Assembly (NCBI GenBank): GCA_945906725.1
Contig: CAMDRI010000005.1
Span: forward strand, 1 to 64,000
Origin: Candidatus Kuenenia stuttgartensis
GTDB lineage: Bacteria; Planctomycetota; Planctomycetia; Planctomycetales; Planctomycetaceae
Direction of reading: 5' to 3'
DNA length: 64,000 bases
Position 1 is the first letter of the stretch. Every line of letters begins with the position of its first letter. Shown in pieces: positions 1 through 8,331 of this stretch. The position numbers and the translations under genes were made by a program. The notes under the pieces are model-generated. The model ran no database searches. It had not been told where the DNA came from and saw only the letters and a list, made by a program, of their open reading frames with translations.

Positions 1-924
1 CCGTCGGTCGTGCATGTGGACAACGTCGCGCGACAATTGGATTTGAGCAACCACAATGTGCTCGAATGGCGACAAGGTTCCGGCAGTGGATTTGTTTGGG
101 ACAGCGACGGCCATGTGGTCACGAATTTTCATGTCATCCAGGGCGCGAATGGTGCCTGGGTGACGCTGGCTGACAACACTCGACTGGAAGCGAAGCTCGT
201 TGGCTACGACGAATCGAAAGACGTCGCTGTGCTGAAAGTGGACGGTGCGACGGACAAACTCAAACCGATTCCGTTGGGGACGTCATTCGATTTGCAGGTC
301 GGGCAAAAGGTATTTGCGATCGGCAGCCCGTTTGAGTTGGACCAGACACTCACGACCGGCATCATCGGCGGTTTGGGGCGTGAGATCGAATCCGTGTCGG
401 GTCGCCCGATTCAAGGCGTGATTCAAACGGACGCGGCGATCAACCCCGGTAACTCGGGAGGGCCGCTGCTCGACAGTGCCGGGCGTCTGATCGGCATCAC
501 GACGGCCATCAAGAGTCCGTCTGGTGGCTCGGTGGGGATCGGCTTCGCGGTCCCGGTCGACACGGTTCAGCGTGTCGTGCCGCAACTGATCAGCACCGGG
601 ACGGTCAAACGTTCGGGCTTGGGAATTCAGACGCTGGACGATCGTATTACCTCTCGCCAACAACTGCGTGGAGTCGTGATTGATCAAGTTTTTTCAAACA
701 GTGCCGCTGAAAAAGCCGGCCTGCGAGGCATTGATCGCGAAAAGAAGGTGCTGGGTGACATCATCCTCGAAATTGATGGCCACGAAGTGCGGACTCAAAA
801 CGACTTGTACCGCTCGCTGGACCTGCACGACGTGGGGGAAACCGTCCGCATCACGGTTTTGCGTGGTGAGAAAACCCTGGAAGTGACCGTGACGTTACAA
901 GCGGTTCCGACCGTGGCTCCTTGA
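1..924 (+). CDS. HtrA/DegP-type serine protease with PDZ domain (5' truncated by window edge)
   Basis: A trypsin-like S1C protease that would act in the periplasm or at the membrane in protein quality control. The catalytic triad is visible: His in VTNFHVI, Asp in SKDVAVLKV and Ser in INPGNSGGPLL. A C-terminal PDZ domain follows, spanning roughly the last 100 codons (GLGIQTLD to VRITVLRGEK). The reading frame is open from base 1 and reads PSVVHVDN, which matches the usual start of the mature HtrA protease domain. The true start and signal or anchor segment therefore lie upstream of the window, and the GTG at position 10 is not the start. A second HtrA paralogue lies at 24272-25441. Confidence 0.93.
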   Translation, partial: PSVVHVDNVARQLDLSNHNVLEWRQGSGSGFVWDSDGHVVTNFHVIQGANGAWVTLADNTRLEAKLVGYDESKDVAVLKVDGATDKLKPIPLGTSFDLQVGQKVFAIGSPFELDQTLTTGIIGGLGREIESVSGRPIQGVIQTDAAINPGNSGGPLLDSAGRLIGITTAIKSPSGGSVGIGFAVPVDTVQRVVPQLISTGTVKRSGLGIQTLDDRITSRQQLRGVVIDQVFSNSAAEKAGLRGIDREKKVLGDIILEIDGHEVRTQNDLYRSLDLHDVGETVRITVLRGEKTLEVTVTLQAVPTVAP

Positions 925-1018
925 GCTGTCTTTCGTGGGTCTTTGCAAGCCTGATGGAATCTCGGTTTCTCGGCTGATACCATGCGGTCAAGTTGACAAA
1001 TTCCACCAGTAGGTTCCC

Positions 1019-1330
1019 ATGAATCAAAAAAAGCCCGGCCCGATGTACACGACACCGCCGCGAAAAGTCTGCCCGGTTTGTGGCCAAGTTTCGTATTCGA
1101 TCGCTGGAGTGCATCCGCAATGTGCTGAGGCGCAAGCCGACGAAAAGCGGATGAAAAAACTGAAGGCCAAAAAGCCGGACAAAACGGTGACGCTGGACGC
1201 AACCCCGTCCGCGTGGCGAAAGCCCTGTCCGAAGTGCGGCACTCAGGTGCATGTCCGCAAAGCCCAGTGCGACTGCGGCCACAAATTCGTCGTGCAACGG
1301 ACGAAGTCGGGCGTCGGCGACGACGACTAA
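1019..1330 (+). CDS. Small double zinc-ribbon protein, function unknown
   Basis: A 103-residue basic protein with two clusters of metal-binding cysteines. The first is CPVCG near residue 20 with a further Cys near residue 39. The second is CPKCG near residue 74 followed by CDCG near residue 88. A Lys-rich stretch (DEKRMKKLKAKKPDK) links them. Such zinc-ribbon pairs usually mediate protein or nucleic-acid contacts, but no family assignment is made. It follows the protease on the same strand after a 94-base gap. The ATG at 1019 has only a weak purine-rich site upstream (AGTAGG). Confidence 0.7.
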   Translation: MNQKKPGPMYTTPPRKVCPVCGQVSYSIAGVHPQCAEAQADEKRMKKLKAKKPDKTVTLDATPSAWRKPCPKCGTQVHVRKAQCDCGHKFVVQRTKSGVGDDD

Positions 1331-1504
1331 TTGCCCGACATCATCGCACGGATTTTGAGCAGCGATGCGGCTCAGCAGTCGCCAAGTTTTGAACCGGGGT
1401 TTTTTCTCCGAATTCAGACTCTTCGCAAAGACGTGGATTTCCACGAGTGAAAACCGCGCATCCCCTGGCCTGAAACCAGCACCGAGCCTGCTCGGATCGG
1501 TTTT

Positions 1505-1519
1505 TGGCACGCGGCTTGT
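1505..1519 (+). promoter_or_regulatory. Sigma-54 (-24/-12) promoter candidate for the nitrate operon
   Basis: The sequence TGGCAC-GCGGC-TTGT matches the RpoN consensus TGGCAC-N5-TTGC with correct spacing and one mismatch (T for C at -12). It lies about 160 bases upstream of the transporter start at 1677. The otherwise empty 1331-1676 interval holds nothing else that I recognise. Nitrogen-controlled sigma-54 promoters in front of nitrate assimilation genes are well known in other bacteria, so the context supports the call. An NtrC-type enhancer site was not identified with confidence. Confidence 0.6.
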
Positions 1520-1676
1520 AGTAAGACTGCGACACCTGAAGAGTCGGGATTCTTGAACGCCGCGAGGGCCGGGGAGTCGGCCAATGATTGCGGCTTGCGC
1601 TCCAACGAGTCTCCGATCCGAACGATGGTCGTGCGCTGGTTCGAACATCGTCGAAACCGGGTTGGGAACTTGCCAC

Positions 1677-2990
1677 ATGTCGTCAACGGAATTGCCGCGC
1701 GCGGCCCATGCCTCGACATTGGGAAGCGCGTTGCCGCTCGAATCGGAATTGTCCACTAGTGCTGATCTTGCCCAGGCCATTGAGCGAACCAATCGCGCGA
1801 AAGTCTTGTGGCTCTCCTTCACCGGCTTCACTCTGAGCTTCGCCGCGTGGCTGATGTTTGGAGTGCTCGGCATTCCGATTCAGAAGGAATTTCAGTTCAA
1901 CGATGTGTCGCTGGCGTGGTTATCGGCGATTGCCATTCTGAACGGAGCGATCTGGCGTTTGCCGTTCGGAATGCTCGCCGACCGATTGGGTGGCAAGCGG
2001 ACATTCATCGGATTGCTGCTCTTTTCCAGTGTCAGTTCGTTTCTGGTCGCGACTTCTCAGAACTACGGCCAATTGATGTTCTTTGCGTTTCTGGTCGGCT
2101 TGGGGGGCAATTCGTTCTCCGTCGGATCAGCCTGGAATGCAGCCTGGTTTCCACCGAAGCAGCAAGGCTTCGCAATGGGCTTGTTCGGAGCGGGAAACGT
2201 TGGAGCCTCGGTCACGAAACTGATTGGCCCGGTACTCATTGCCCTTGTGCCTGCAGCCGGAGTGTTGGGTGGTTGGATTCCTGGTGGCTGGCGCTTCGTG
2301 CCGTTTCTCTATGGCGGATTGCTGTTGCTGATGGCGATCGCCGTGGCGGTGATTGCTCCGGCGACCGACAAAAAGCCCGGGGCGGGGCGATCGCTCAAAG
2401 CGATGTTGGTGCCGCTCAAAGACATTCGCGTGTGGCGATTCAGCTTGTACTACACAGTAGTCTTCGGAGCGTATGTGGCGATGTCGGCTTGGCTGCCGAA
2501 GTATCTTGTCAGCGTTTACAACTTGCCGTTGGCGACGGCGGCGCTGCTGACGACTCCGTTCATCTTCGCGTCAAGTTTGCTACGTCCGTTCGGCGGCTGG
2601 TTGTCAGATCGGTTTGGTCCAAGGAAAGTGACCTACGGAGTCTTTATCGTCGGCGCGATGATGTCGCTGCTGCTGTTCATGCCGATGGACGTGACCGCAT
2701 TCACAATCTGCGTGACCGTCTTGGGGATCACGCAAGGTTTCGGCAAAGCTTCGACCATCAAGTATGTGCCGGAGTACTACCCGAAAGACGTAGGAGTGGT
2801 CGTCGGCCTCGTCGGCTCGCTGGCGGCGCTGGGTGGTTTCGCGATGCCACCACTGTTCGCTTACCTCAAAGAGTGGACCGGGCAGCCGCAGTCGATGTTC
2901 TGGGTTGTGTTTGGTCTCACGGTGATCAGTTTGGCCTGGCTGCACTATGTGGTGCTCCGCATTCGTCGGGATGAACAGCCAACGATCTGA
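1677..2990 (+). CDS. narK: NarK/NasA-type nitrate/nitrite MFS transporter
   Basis: A 437-residue major facilitator protein with about 12 hydrophobic segments. Motif A is visible after TM2 (GMLADRLGGKR). The NNP-family nitrate signature region is present (GLGGNSFSVGSAWNAAWFPP, then GNVGASVTK). It should import nitrate, or exchange nitrate and nitrite, for the reductases encoded immediately downstream. The frame is open from 1584, but ATG 1677 is preferred because it has GGGA nine bases upstream and gives a normal N-terminus (MSSTELPRAAHAS) before TM1. It is the first gene of the nitrate assimilation operon behind the sigma-54 site at 1505. Confidence 0.88.
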   Translation: MSSTELPRAAHASTLGSALPLESELSTSADLAQAIERTNRAKVLWLSFTGFTLSFAAWLMFGVLGIPIQKEFQFNDVSLAWLSAIAILNGAIWRLPFGMLADRLGGKRTFIGLLLFSSVSSFLVATSQNYGQLMFFAFLVGLGGNSFSVGSAWNAAWFPPKQQGFAMGLFGAGNVGASVTKLIGPVLIALVPAAGVLGGWIPGGWRFVPFLYGGLLLLMAIAVAVIAPATDKKPGAGRSLKAMLVPLKDIRVWRFSLYYTVVFGAYVAMSAWLPKYLVSVYNLPLATAALLTTPFIFASSLLRPFGGWLSDRFGPRKVTYGVFIVGAMMSLLLFMPMDVTAFTICVTVLGITQGFGKASTIKYVPEYYPKDVGVVVGLVGSLAALGGFAMPPLFAYLKEWTGQPQSMFWVVFGLTVISLAWLHYVVLRIRRDEQPTI

Positions 2991-3095
2991 CCGCCTGCAT
3001 GCCTGGAACCTTGCTCCCGCTGCCCCGACTTTCAGCGGGTGATGACCGAATTGGCGATCGCTTAGCAAGTTTGGAAAAACGGAGGGTTCGCTGAC

Positions 3096-3233
3096 ATGAC
3101 AAAGAATCTGCGGGAAATCGGCGACTTCGTCACCCGTCAAAATTCTCGGACGGCAGTTGGGTACGCACGTTGCTTGGTACGTCTTGTCCGTGGCCCTGAG
3201 TTTGCTCTTCTGACAATCACGATCTCCGAATGA
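3096..3233 (+). CDS. Possible 45-residue small protein between narK and nirBD
   Basis: An ATG at 3096 is preceded by GGAGGG at optimal distance (nine bases) and opens a 45-codon frame. The frame starts MTKNLREIGDFVTRQN and ends LLTITISE. It fits neatly between the transporter stop (2990) and the nirBD start (3272). No family is recognised. It could be a real small protein, a translated leader influencing nirBD, or chance. The strong ribosome-binding site is the main evidence. Confidence 0.35.
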   Translation: MTKNLREIGDFVTRQNSRTAVGYARCLVRLVRGPEFALLTITISE

Positions 3234-3271
3234 CAGCCGATCATTTGGAAGATCACTCATCAGGGAGGGGC

Positions 3272-6200
3272 ATGGAATTGGACTTTTCTCCCGAGATCAG
3301 TGGCGACATGAAAACAACGAACCACGAGACCACTTCCGAAGATTCGGCTCCCATGCTGGCGCAGAAGACTGTCGTGGTCATCGGCAACGGCATGGTCGGT
3401 CAACGCTTTTGCGAAAAGCTGGTCGAGTTCGATAAGGCCCAGCAATTCCGCATCGTGACTTTCTGCGAGGAACCGCGCGCGGCTTATGACCGTGTCGGTT
3501 TGACGAGTTTCTTTGCTCACCGAGACGCCGAAAAGCTGATGATCGCGCGGATGGATTGGTATCGCGATCACGGCATCGAGATTCATCTCGGTGACCGCGC
3601 GTGCTCGATGGATTGCGAACAGAAGATCATCCGCTCGCAAAAAGGGGTCGAGATCAAGTACGACTTCGCGGTCATGGCGACGGGGTCGTACCCGTTCGTG
3701 CCGCCGGTGCCGGGCTTTAATAAGCAAGGCGTGTTTGTCTATCGCACGATCGAAGACCTCAACCAGATCATCGAGTACTCCAAGAAGTCGAAGCGCTGCG
3801 CGGTCATTGGTGGCGGATTGCTCGGCCTGGAAGCGGCGAAGGCCGCGTTTGATCTGGGGCTGGAAACGCACGTCGTCGAGTTTGCTCCGCGACTGATGCC
3901 CCGGCAGATCGATGACGCCGGCTCGCGCACGCTGGTGAAGAAGATCGAGTCGCTGGGCGTGACGGTGCATCTCAACAAATCCACGAAAGAGGTGCATGGC
4001 AACGGCGTCGTCGAACGCATGGAGTTTAACGACGGCTCGACGCTCGACGTCCAGATGATCATCGTCTCGGCCGGCATCCGCCCGCGAGATGACCTCGCCA
4101 AGGAAATCGGTATCGACGTTGGCCAACGCGGCGGCATCGCCGTTAATGATCAGATGCAAACCTCCAATCCGACAATCTTCGCGATTGGCGAATGCGCTCT
4201 GCATCGCGGAATGATTTATGGACTTGTCGCCCCCGGCTACGAGATGGCCGAACTGGTGGCCGCGAACTTGACCGGCGACGAACGACATTTCACGGGGACC
4301 GACCTCTCGACGAAGCTCAAGCTGATGGGCTGCGATGTCGCGTCGTTCGGTGACTATGAAGCTCCGCCCGAGCGGGCTGTGCCGCTGACTTTCGATGACA
4401 CGTTTGGCGGCGTCTACAAAAAGTTGCTGTTCAGTTTGGATGGCACGAAATTGCTCGGCGGCATCCTGGTCGGCGACGCGAGCGAATACGGAACCTTCTC
4501 GATTCTGGCGAAGGGAACGCAGCCTCTGCCGTGCAAGCCACATGAATTGCTCGTCGGCAAGACCGGCGGTACGGCGCTGGGTGGTGTCGATGCGATGCCG
4601 GACGAGGCACAAATTTGCTCGTGCAACAACGTCAGCAAAGGGGCGATCTGTCACGCGATTCGCGAAGGGAGTCTGGATTCGGTCGGTGCGGTGAAAGGCT
4701 GCACGCGAGCCGGCACCGGCTGCGGCGGTTGTATGCCGCTCGTCACCGACCTGTTCAACGCCGAACTCAAGAAGGCCGGCAAGGTCGTCGTCAATCACTT
4801 GTGCGAACATTTTTCGTTGTCACGCACTGAGCTGTTCGCAGTCGTGAAGGTCAAGGAGTTGAAATCGTTTGATGCGGTCATTCAGCAATGCGGTCGCGGC
4901 AACGGCTGTGAAATCTGCAAGCCGGCGGTGACGTCGATTCTCGCCAGCTTGTGGAACGAAAACATCATGGCGGGCGATCACGCGACGTTGCAGGACACGA
5001 ACGATCGCTTCCTGGCGAACATGCAGCGCGGCGGACTGTACTCGGTCATTCCTCGCGTACCCGGCGGTGAGATCACGCCCGACAAGATGATCGCCATCGC
5101 CGAGGTCGCGAAGGATTACAAGCTCTACACAAAGATCACCGGCGGACAACGGATCGACTTGTTCGGTGCTCAGGTCCAAGACCTGCCGGACATCTGGGAA
5201 CGCTTGGGAGCCGCGGGCCTCGAAAGTGGACACGCCTACGGCAAGGCGCTGCGAACCGTGAAGAGTTGCGTCGGCACAACGTGGTGCCGATTCGGCGTGC
5301 AGGATTCTGTCGGTTTCGCGGTGCGGATTGAAAACCGATACAAGGGCGTGCGAGCACCTCACAAAGTGAAGATGGCGGTCAGCGGCTGCGTGCGTGAATG
5401 CGCCGAGGCTCAGGGAAAAGACGTGGGCTTAGTCGCGACCGAGAAGGGCTACAACATCTACGTCTGCGGCAACGGTGGAGCGAAGCCGCGACACGCCGAC
5501 TTGCTCATCGGCGACATCGACGAAGAGACGGCGATCAAATACATCGACCGCTTCTTCATGTACTACATCATGACCGGCGATCGTCTGACGCGCACGTCGG
5601 TCTGGTGCGAGAAGCTCGAAGGAGGTATCGACCACATCCGCGACGTCGTCGTGAATGACAAACTGGGGATCGCCGCCGAACTCGAAGCGATGATGCAGCG
5701 GCTAGTAGACACCTACGAATGCGAATGGGCCGCCGTCGTCAAAGATCCCGCGAAACGCAAACGCTTCACCCAGTTCGTCAACACGGACGAAACGGAGTCG
5801 TGCATCGAGATCGTCCCAGAACGCGGACAAGCTCGGCCGGACTTCTGGCCGAACGAGTTCGTCTCGCTGGAACAATTCCGCGCGATGGACTCCCCACTTC
5901 CCACTCCCCACGCCCCGCTCCTCACTTGGACCTCAGTCGGCAAAGTCTGGGACTTTCCGAAGGACGGCGGCGCGACGATCAAATACGGAGCGGTGCAGAT
6001 CGCGGTCTTCAACTTCGCGTCGCGCGGCGAGTGGTACGCGACTCAGAACATGTGCCCGCACAAGAAGGCATTCGTGCTCGGCCGAGGCATCCTCGGCGAC
6101 GCGGCCGGGACTCCAAAAATTGCTTGCCCGCTGCACAAGAAAACGTTCTCACTGCAAACCGGTGAGTCGCTGCAAGGGGAGGAATACAGCATCCGCACGT

Positions 6201-6367
6201 TCTCGGTGCGTGTCGACGGCGACGACGTGTTGCTCGAACTTCCGGCGACCGAGATGCTCGACGCCGACTTGGCGACGGAGATCGGCTGCCGCTTGGCGAC
6301 GCCGTGTCAGACAAGCTGCTCGTCGGAGCAGACAGCCGCTCAACCTCGCGAACTGTTGGAAGTGTAG
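3272..6367 (+). CDS. nirB: Assimilatory nitrite reductase, NirB-NirD fusion
   Basis: A 1031-residue NAD(P)H-dependent nitrite reductase that would reduce nitrite to ammonia in the cytoplasm. Domains in order: FAD/NAD(P) disulfide-oxidoreductase fold from about residue 28 (VVVIGNGMVG; second nucleotide site VIGGGLLGLE); two BFD-type [2Fe-2S] modules (CSC..CGGC near 449-488 and CGRGNGCEIC near 541-550); ferredoxin-like and siroheme/[4Fe-4S] core with SCVGTTWC and CVRECAEAQ; and a C-terminal Rieske-type NirD domain with CPH near 928 and CPLH near 952. NirB and NirD are usually separate proteins. The junction is a Pro-rich linker (SPLPTPHAPLL). ATG 3272 is chosen for its AGGGAGG site, with ATG 3308 as an alternative. 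Confidence 0.93.
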   Translation: MELDFSPEISGDMKTTNHETTSEDSAPMLAQKTVVVIGNGMVGQRFCEKLVEFDKAQQFRIVTFCEEPRAAYDRVGLTSFFAHRDAEKLMIARMDWYRDHGIEIHLGDRACSMDCEQKIIRSQKGVEIKYDFAVMATGSYPFVPPVPGFNKQGVFVYRTIEDLNQIIEYSKKSKRCAVIGGGLLGLEAAKAAFDLGLETHVVEFAPRLMPRQIDDAGSRTLVKKIESLGVTVHLNKSTKEVHGNGVVERMEFNDGSTLDVQMIIVSAGIRPRDDLAKEIGIDVGQRGGIAVNDQMQTSNPTIFAIGECALHRGMIYGLVAPGYEMAELVAANLTGDERHFTGTDLSTKLKLMGCDVASFGDYEAPPERAVPLTFDDTFGGVYKKLLFSLDGTKLLGGILVGDASEYGTFSILAKGTQPLPCKPHELLVGKTGGTALGGVDAMPDEAQICSCNNVSKGAICHAIREGSLDSVGAVKGCTRAGTGCGGCMPLVTDLFNAELKKAGKVVVNHLCEHFSLSRTELFAVVKVKELKSFDAVIQQCGRGNGCEICKPAVTSILASLWNENIMAGDHATLQDTNDRFLANMQRGGLYSVIPRVPGGEITPDKMIAIAEVAKDYKLYTKITGGQRIDLFGAQVQDLPDIWERLGAAGLESGHAYGKALRTVKSCVGTTWCRFGVQDSVGFAVRIENRYKGVRAPHKVKMAVSGCVRECAEAQGKDVGLVATEKGYNIYVCGNGGAKPRHADLLIGDIDEETAIKYIDRFFMYYIMTGDRLTRTSVWCEKLEGGIDHIRDVVVNDKLGIAAELEAMMQRLVDTYECEWAAVVKDPAKRKRFTQFVNTDETESCIEIVPERGQARPDFWPNEFVSLEQFRAMDSPLPTPHAPLLTWTSVGKVWDFPKDGGATIKYGAVQIAVFNFASRGEWYATQNMCPHKKAFVLGRGILGDAAGTPKIACPLHKKTFSLQTGESLQGEEYSIRTFSVRVDGDDVLLELPATEMLDADLATEIGCRLATPCQTSCSSEQTAAQPRELLEV
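5887..5925 (+). repeat. C-rich microrepeat encoding the NirB-NirD linker
   Basis: A tract of repeated CCCAC/TTCCC words (ACTCCCCACTTCCCACTCCC and onward) runs in frame between the NirB and NirD parts. It encodes an SPLPTPHAPLL-type linker unlike the surrounding protein. On the opposite strand it is a GTGGGGAGT-like G-rich tract. A related purine-rich tract lies inside nasA at 10024-10058. Confidence 0.6.
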
Positions 6368-6375
6368 GTCGAGCG

Positions 6376-8157
6376 ATGAGTGCAATCATCGAGGAATCTC
6401 GGCGAGCGGAGGGCGTTAGCCCCCCGGATGGTGGATCGCCGGATGACGCTCGGTCAACCGAGGGACTAACGCCCTCCGCTCGCCAGATGCCTGTCGTCAG
6501 CGGCGATTCGCTGCTCGCGCGATTGCTGGCCGATCAGCAGCAGCTCACCGCTGTCGAAGAGTTCGCCCGACAGTATGACGGCGATGAACTGCCCGCGCAG
6601 TCGCGGTTTTACAAGTCGCTGATTCCGGCGAGTCTTCCCGGTCCCGGTCAGCAGTATGCCTTCGAGGTCGATCTCGACCGCTGCTCCGGTTGTAAGGCGT
6701 GCGTGACGGCGTGCCATTCGTTGAACGGACTCGACCACAACGAGACGTGGCGCGATGTCGGCATGTTGATCGGCGGGACGACGGAGTTGCCGGTTTTGCA
6801 GCACGTCACGACCGCGTGTCATCACTGCCTCGAACCAGGCTGCATGTCCGCGTGCCCGGTCGATGCCTACGAGAAGGACCCGATCACCGGGATCGTGAAG
6901 CATCTCGACGATCAGTGCTTCGGCTGTCAGTACTGCACGCTGGCCTGTCCGTACGACGTGCCGAAGTATCACAGCGGTCTCGGCATCGTCCGCAAGTGCG
7001 ACATGTGCTCGGATCGGCTGGCTCACGGCGAGGCTCCCGCGTGCGTGCAGGCGTGCCCGCACGAGGCGATTGCGATTCGGATCGTCAGCCGAGCTCAAGT
7101 CGTCGAGGACTGCGAAGCGAATACGTTTCTGCCAGCCGCTCCCGAACCGCAGATCACGTTGCCGACGACGTCGTACAAGTCGAAGAAAGTTTTCCCACGC
7201 AACTTGTTGCCGGTCGATTTTCATTCGGTGAGTGCTCAGCATCCGCACTGGCCGCTGATCGTGATGCTGGTGCTGACGCAGTTGTCGGTTGGTGCGTTTC
7301 TGGTCGGCCTGGGTCTCGAACGTTTGCTCTCTGACGAGCTGATCGCGGCGATTCGCCCGCTGCATTCGCTGAACGCGCTGGCGTTCGGGCTGCTCGCGCT
7401 GGGGGCGAGCACTCTGCATCTCGGCCGCCCGCAGTACGCTTGGCGAGCGGTCATCGGCCTGCGGCATTCGTGGCTGTCGCGCGAGATCGTGGTGTTCGGC
7501 GCGTTCGCCGGAGCGGCCGTGCTGTACGCGGTCGGCAACTGGTTCGGCTTTGAGTCCCTCGGCCTCGGCCCGTTCGTGCATGACGCCGTCGGCTGGTCCG
7601 TCGGAGCGTTTGGACTCGTCGGCGTGTTCTGTTCGGTGATGATTTACGCCTTCACGCAGCGGGCTTTTTGGAGCTTCCCGTTGACGGCGACACGATTCGC
7701 GCTGACGACTGCGTTGCTCGGCATCGCGACGACGTGGGTGACGCTTTTGGCTCTGGCGGTCATCAACAACGGCCCGGTCACGCGACTGCTGGTGCGTCGC
7801 GGCGATCTCGTTTGCGAAGGGCTAATGATCGTCACTTCGCTGAAGCTGGCATTCGAGGCGATGGTCTTCCGGCATCTGCTCCGCAAACAAACGACGCCGC
7901 TGAAGCGTTCGGCGTTGCTGATGACCGGCCCGCTAGCTCGCTGGACCCAAGCTCGCTTCGCCTGCGGAGTGCTTGGCGGAATTCTGCTGCCGATGGTCCT
8001 ACGCAGCCTGATCGGCGACGTGGCACCGTCCTCGCCAGCGATGCTGATCGCCACCGCCGTGATGGTCAACATCTGCCTGATCGGAGAACTTTTGGAACGC
8101 TACCTCTTCTTCGCCGCTGTCGCATCACCTCGAATGCCAGGGAGTCTGCGTCCGTAA
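6376..8157 (+). CDS. DmsB-DmsC-type fusion: 4Fe-4S ferredoxin plus membrane anchor, electron donor to NasA
   Basis: A 593-residue fusion. The N-terminal half is a DmsB-like ferredoxin with four cysteine groups (CSGCKACVTAC, CHHCLEPGCMSACP, CFGCQYCTLACP, CDMC..CVQACP), expected to hold four [4Fe-4S] clusters. The C-terminal half has about eight hydrophobic helices, beginning WPLIVMLVLTQLSVGAFLVG, like the DmsC quinol-oxidising anchor. It probably passes electrons from the quinone pool to NasA. ATG 6376 is chosen because it follows the nirBD stop by eight bases and avoids overlap. Residues about 9-36 (RRAEGVSPP to LTPSARQ) are encoded by an inverted-repeat element inserted in frame. Confidence 0.88.
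   Translation: MSAIIEESRRAEGVSPPDGGSPDDARSTEGLTPSARQMPVVSGDSLLARLLADQQQLTAVEEFARQYDGDELPAQSRFYKSLIPASLPGPGQQYAFEVDLDRCSGCKACVTACHSLNGLDHNETWRDVGMLIGGTTELPVLQHVTTACHHCLEPGCMSACPVDAYEKDPITGIVKHLDDQCFGCQYCTLACPYDVPKYHSGLGIVRKCDMCSDRLAHGEAPACVQACPHEAIAIRIVSRAQVVEDCEANTFLPAAPEPQITLPTTSYKSKKVFPRNLLPVDFHSVSAQHPHWPLIVMLVLTQLSVGAFLVGLGLERLLSDELIAAIRPLHSLNALAFGLLALGASTLHLGRPQYAWRAVIGLRHSWLSREIVVFGAFAGAAVLYAVGNWFGFESLGLGPFVHDAVGWSVGAFGLVGVFCSVMIYAFTQRAFWSFPLTATRFALTTALLGIATTWVTLLALAVINNGPVTRLLVRRGDLVCEGLMIVTSLKLAFEAMVFRHLLRKQTTPLKRSALLMTGPLARWTQARFACGVLGGILLPMVLRSLIGDVAPSSPAMLIATAVMVNICLIGELLERYLFFAAVASPRMPGSLRP
6401..6484 (+). repeat. Intragenic palindromic element in the DmsBC N-terminus
   Basis: Two 27-base arms (6401-6427 and 6458-6484) are inverted copies matching at 25 of 27 positions, with core GGCGAGCGGAGGGCGTTAG. 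The element is translated in frame as part of the DmsBC N-terminus. A diverged copy of the same family sits at 32042-32128, where its arm supplies the last residues and stop codon of another gene. The arms carry no GTAG head, so this is a different family from the GTAG repeats listed elsewhere. Confidence 0.8.
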
Positions 8158-8158
8158 C

Positions 8159-8331
8159 TTTGGAGTGCGGCGGCCCGACGCCGCTCTCCCACTTTTTTCC
8201 ATTATTGTCCCACCAGGCGATGACCACTTTTCAGATTTCGGAACCCGATGATGACCGCCAAATCACCCGAACAGGACGCGGAAAAGAGAAATAAAAATTG
8301 GCAAAGCGGCGTCGGGCCGCCGCACTCCAAA
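8159..8331 (+). repeat. Long inverted repeat spanning the nasA start
   Basis: Arms 8159-8185 and 8305-8331 are perfect inverted copies over 27 bases (TTTGGAGTGCGGCGGCCCGA and onward), separated by about 119 bases. The nasA start codon at 8248 lies inside the loop. The right arm is translated as part of the NasA N-terminus ([10 protein letters not shown]). The left arm begins one base after the dmsBC stop codon. A folded mRNA here could sequester the nasA ribosome-binding region. Confidence 0.8.

Noticed and set aside
3260-4810. 516-codon open frame on the - strand
   Set aside because: Antisense to nirBD. The translated sequence is Arg/His-rich and without domain signatures.
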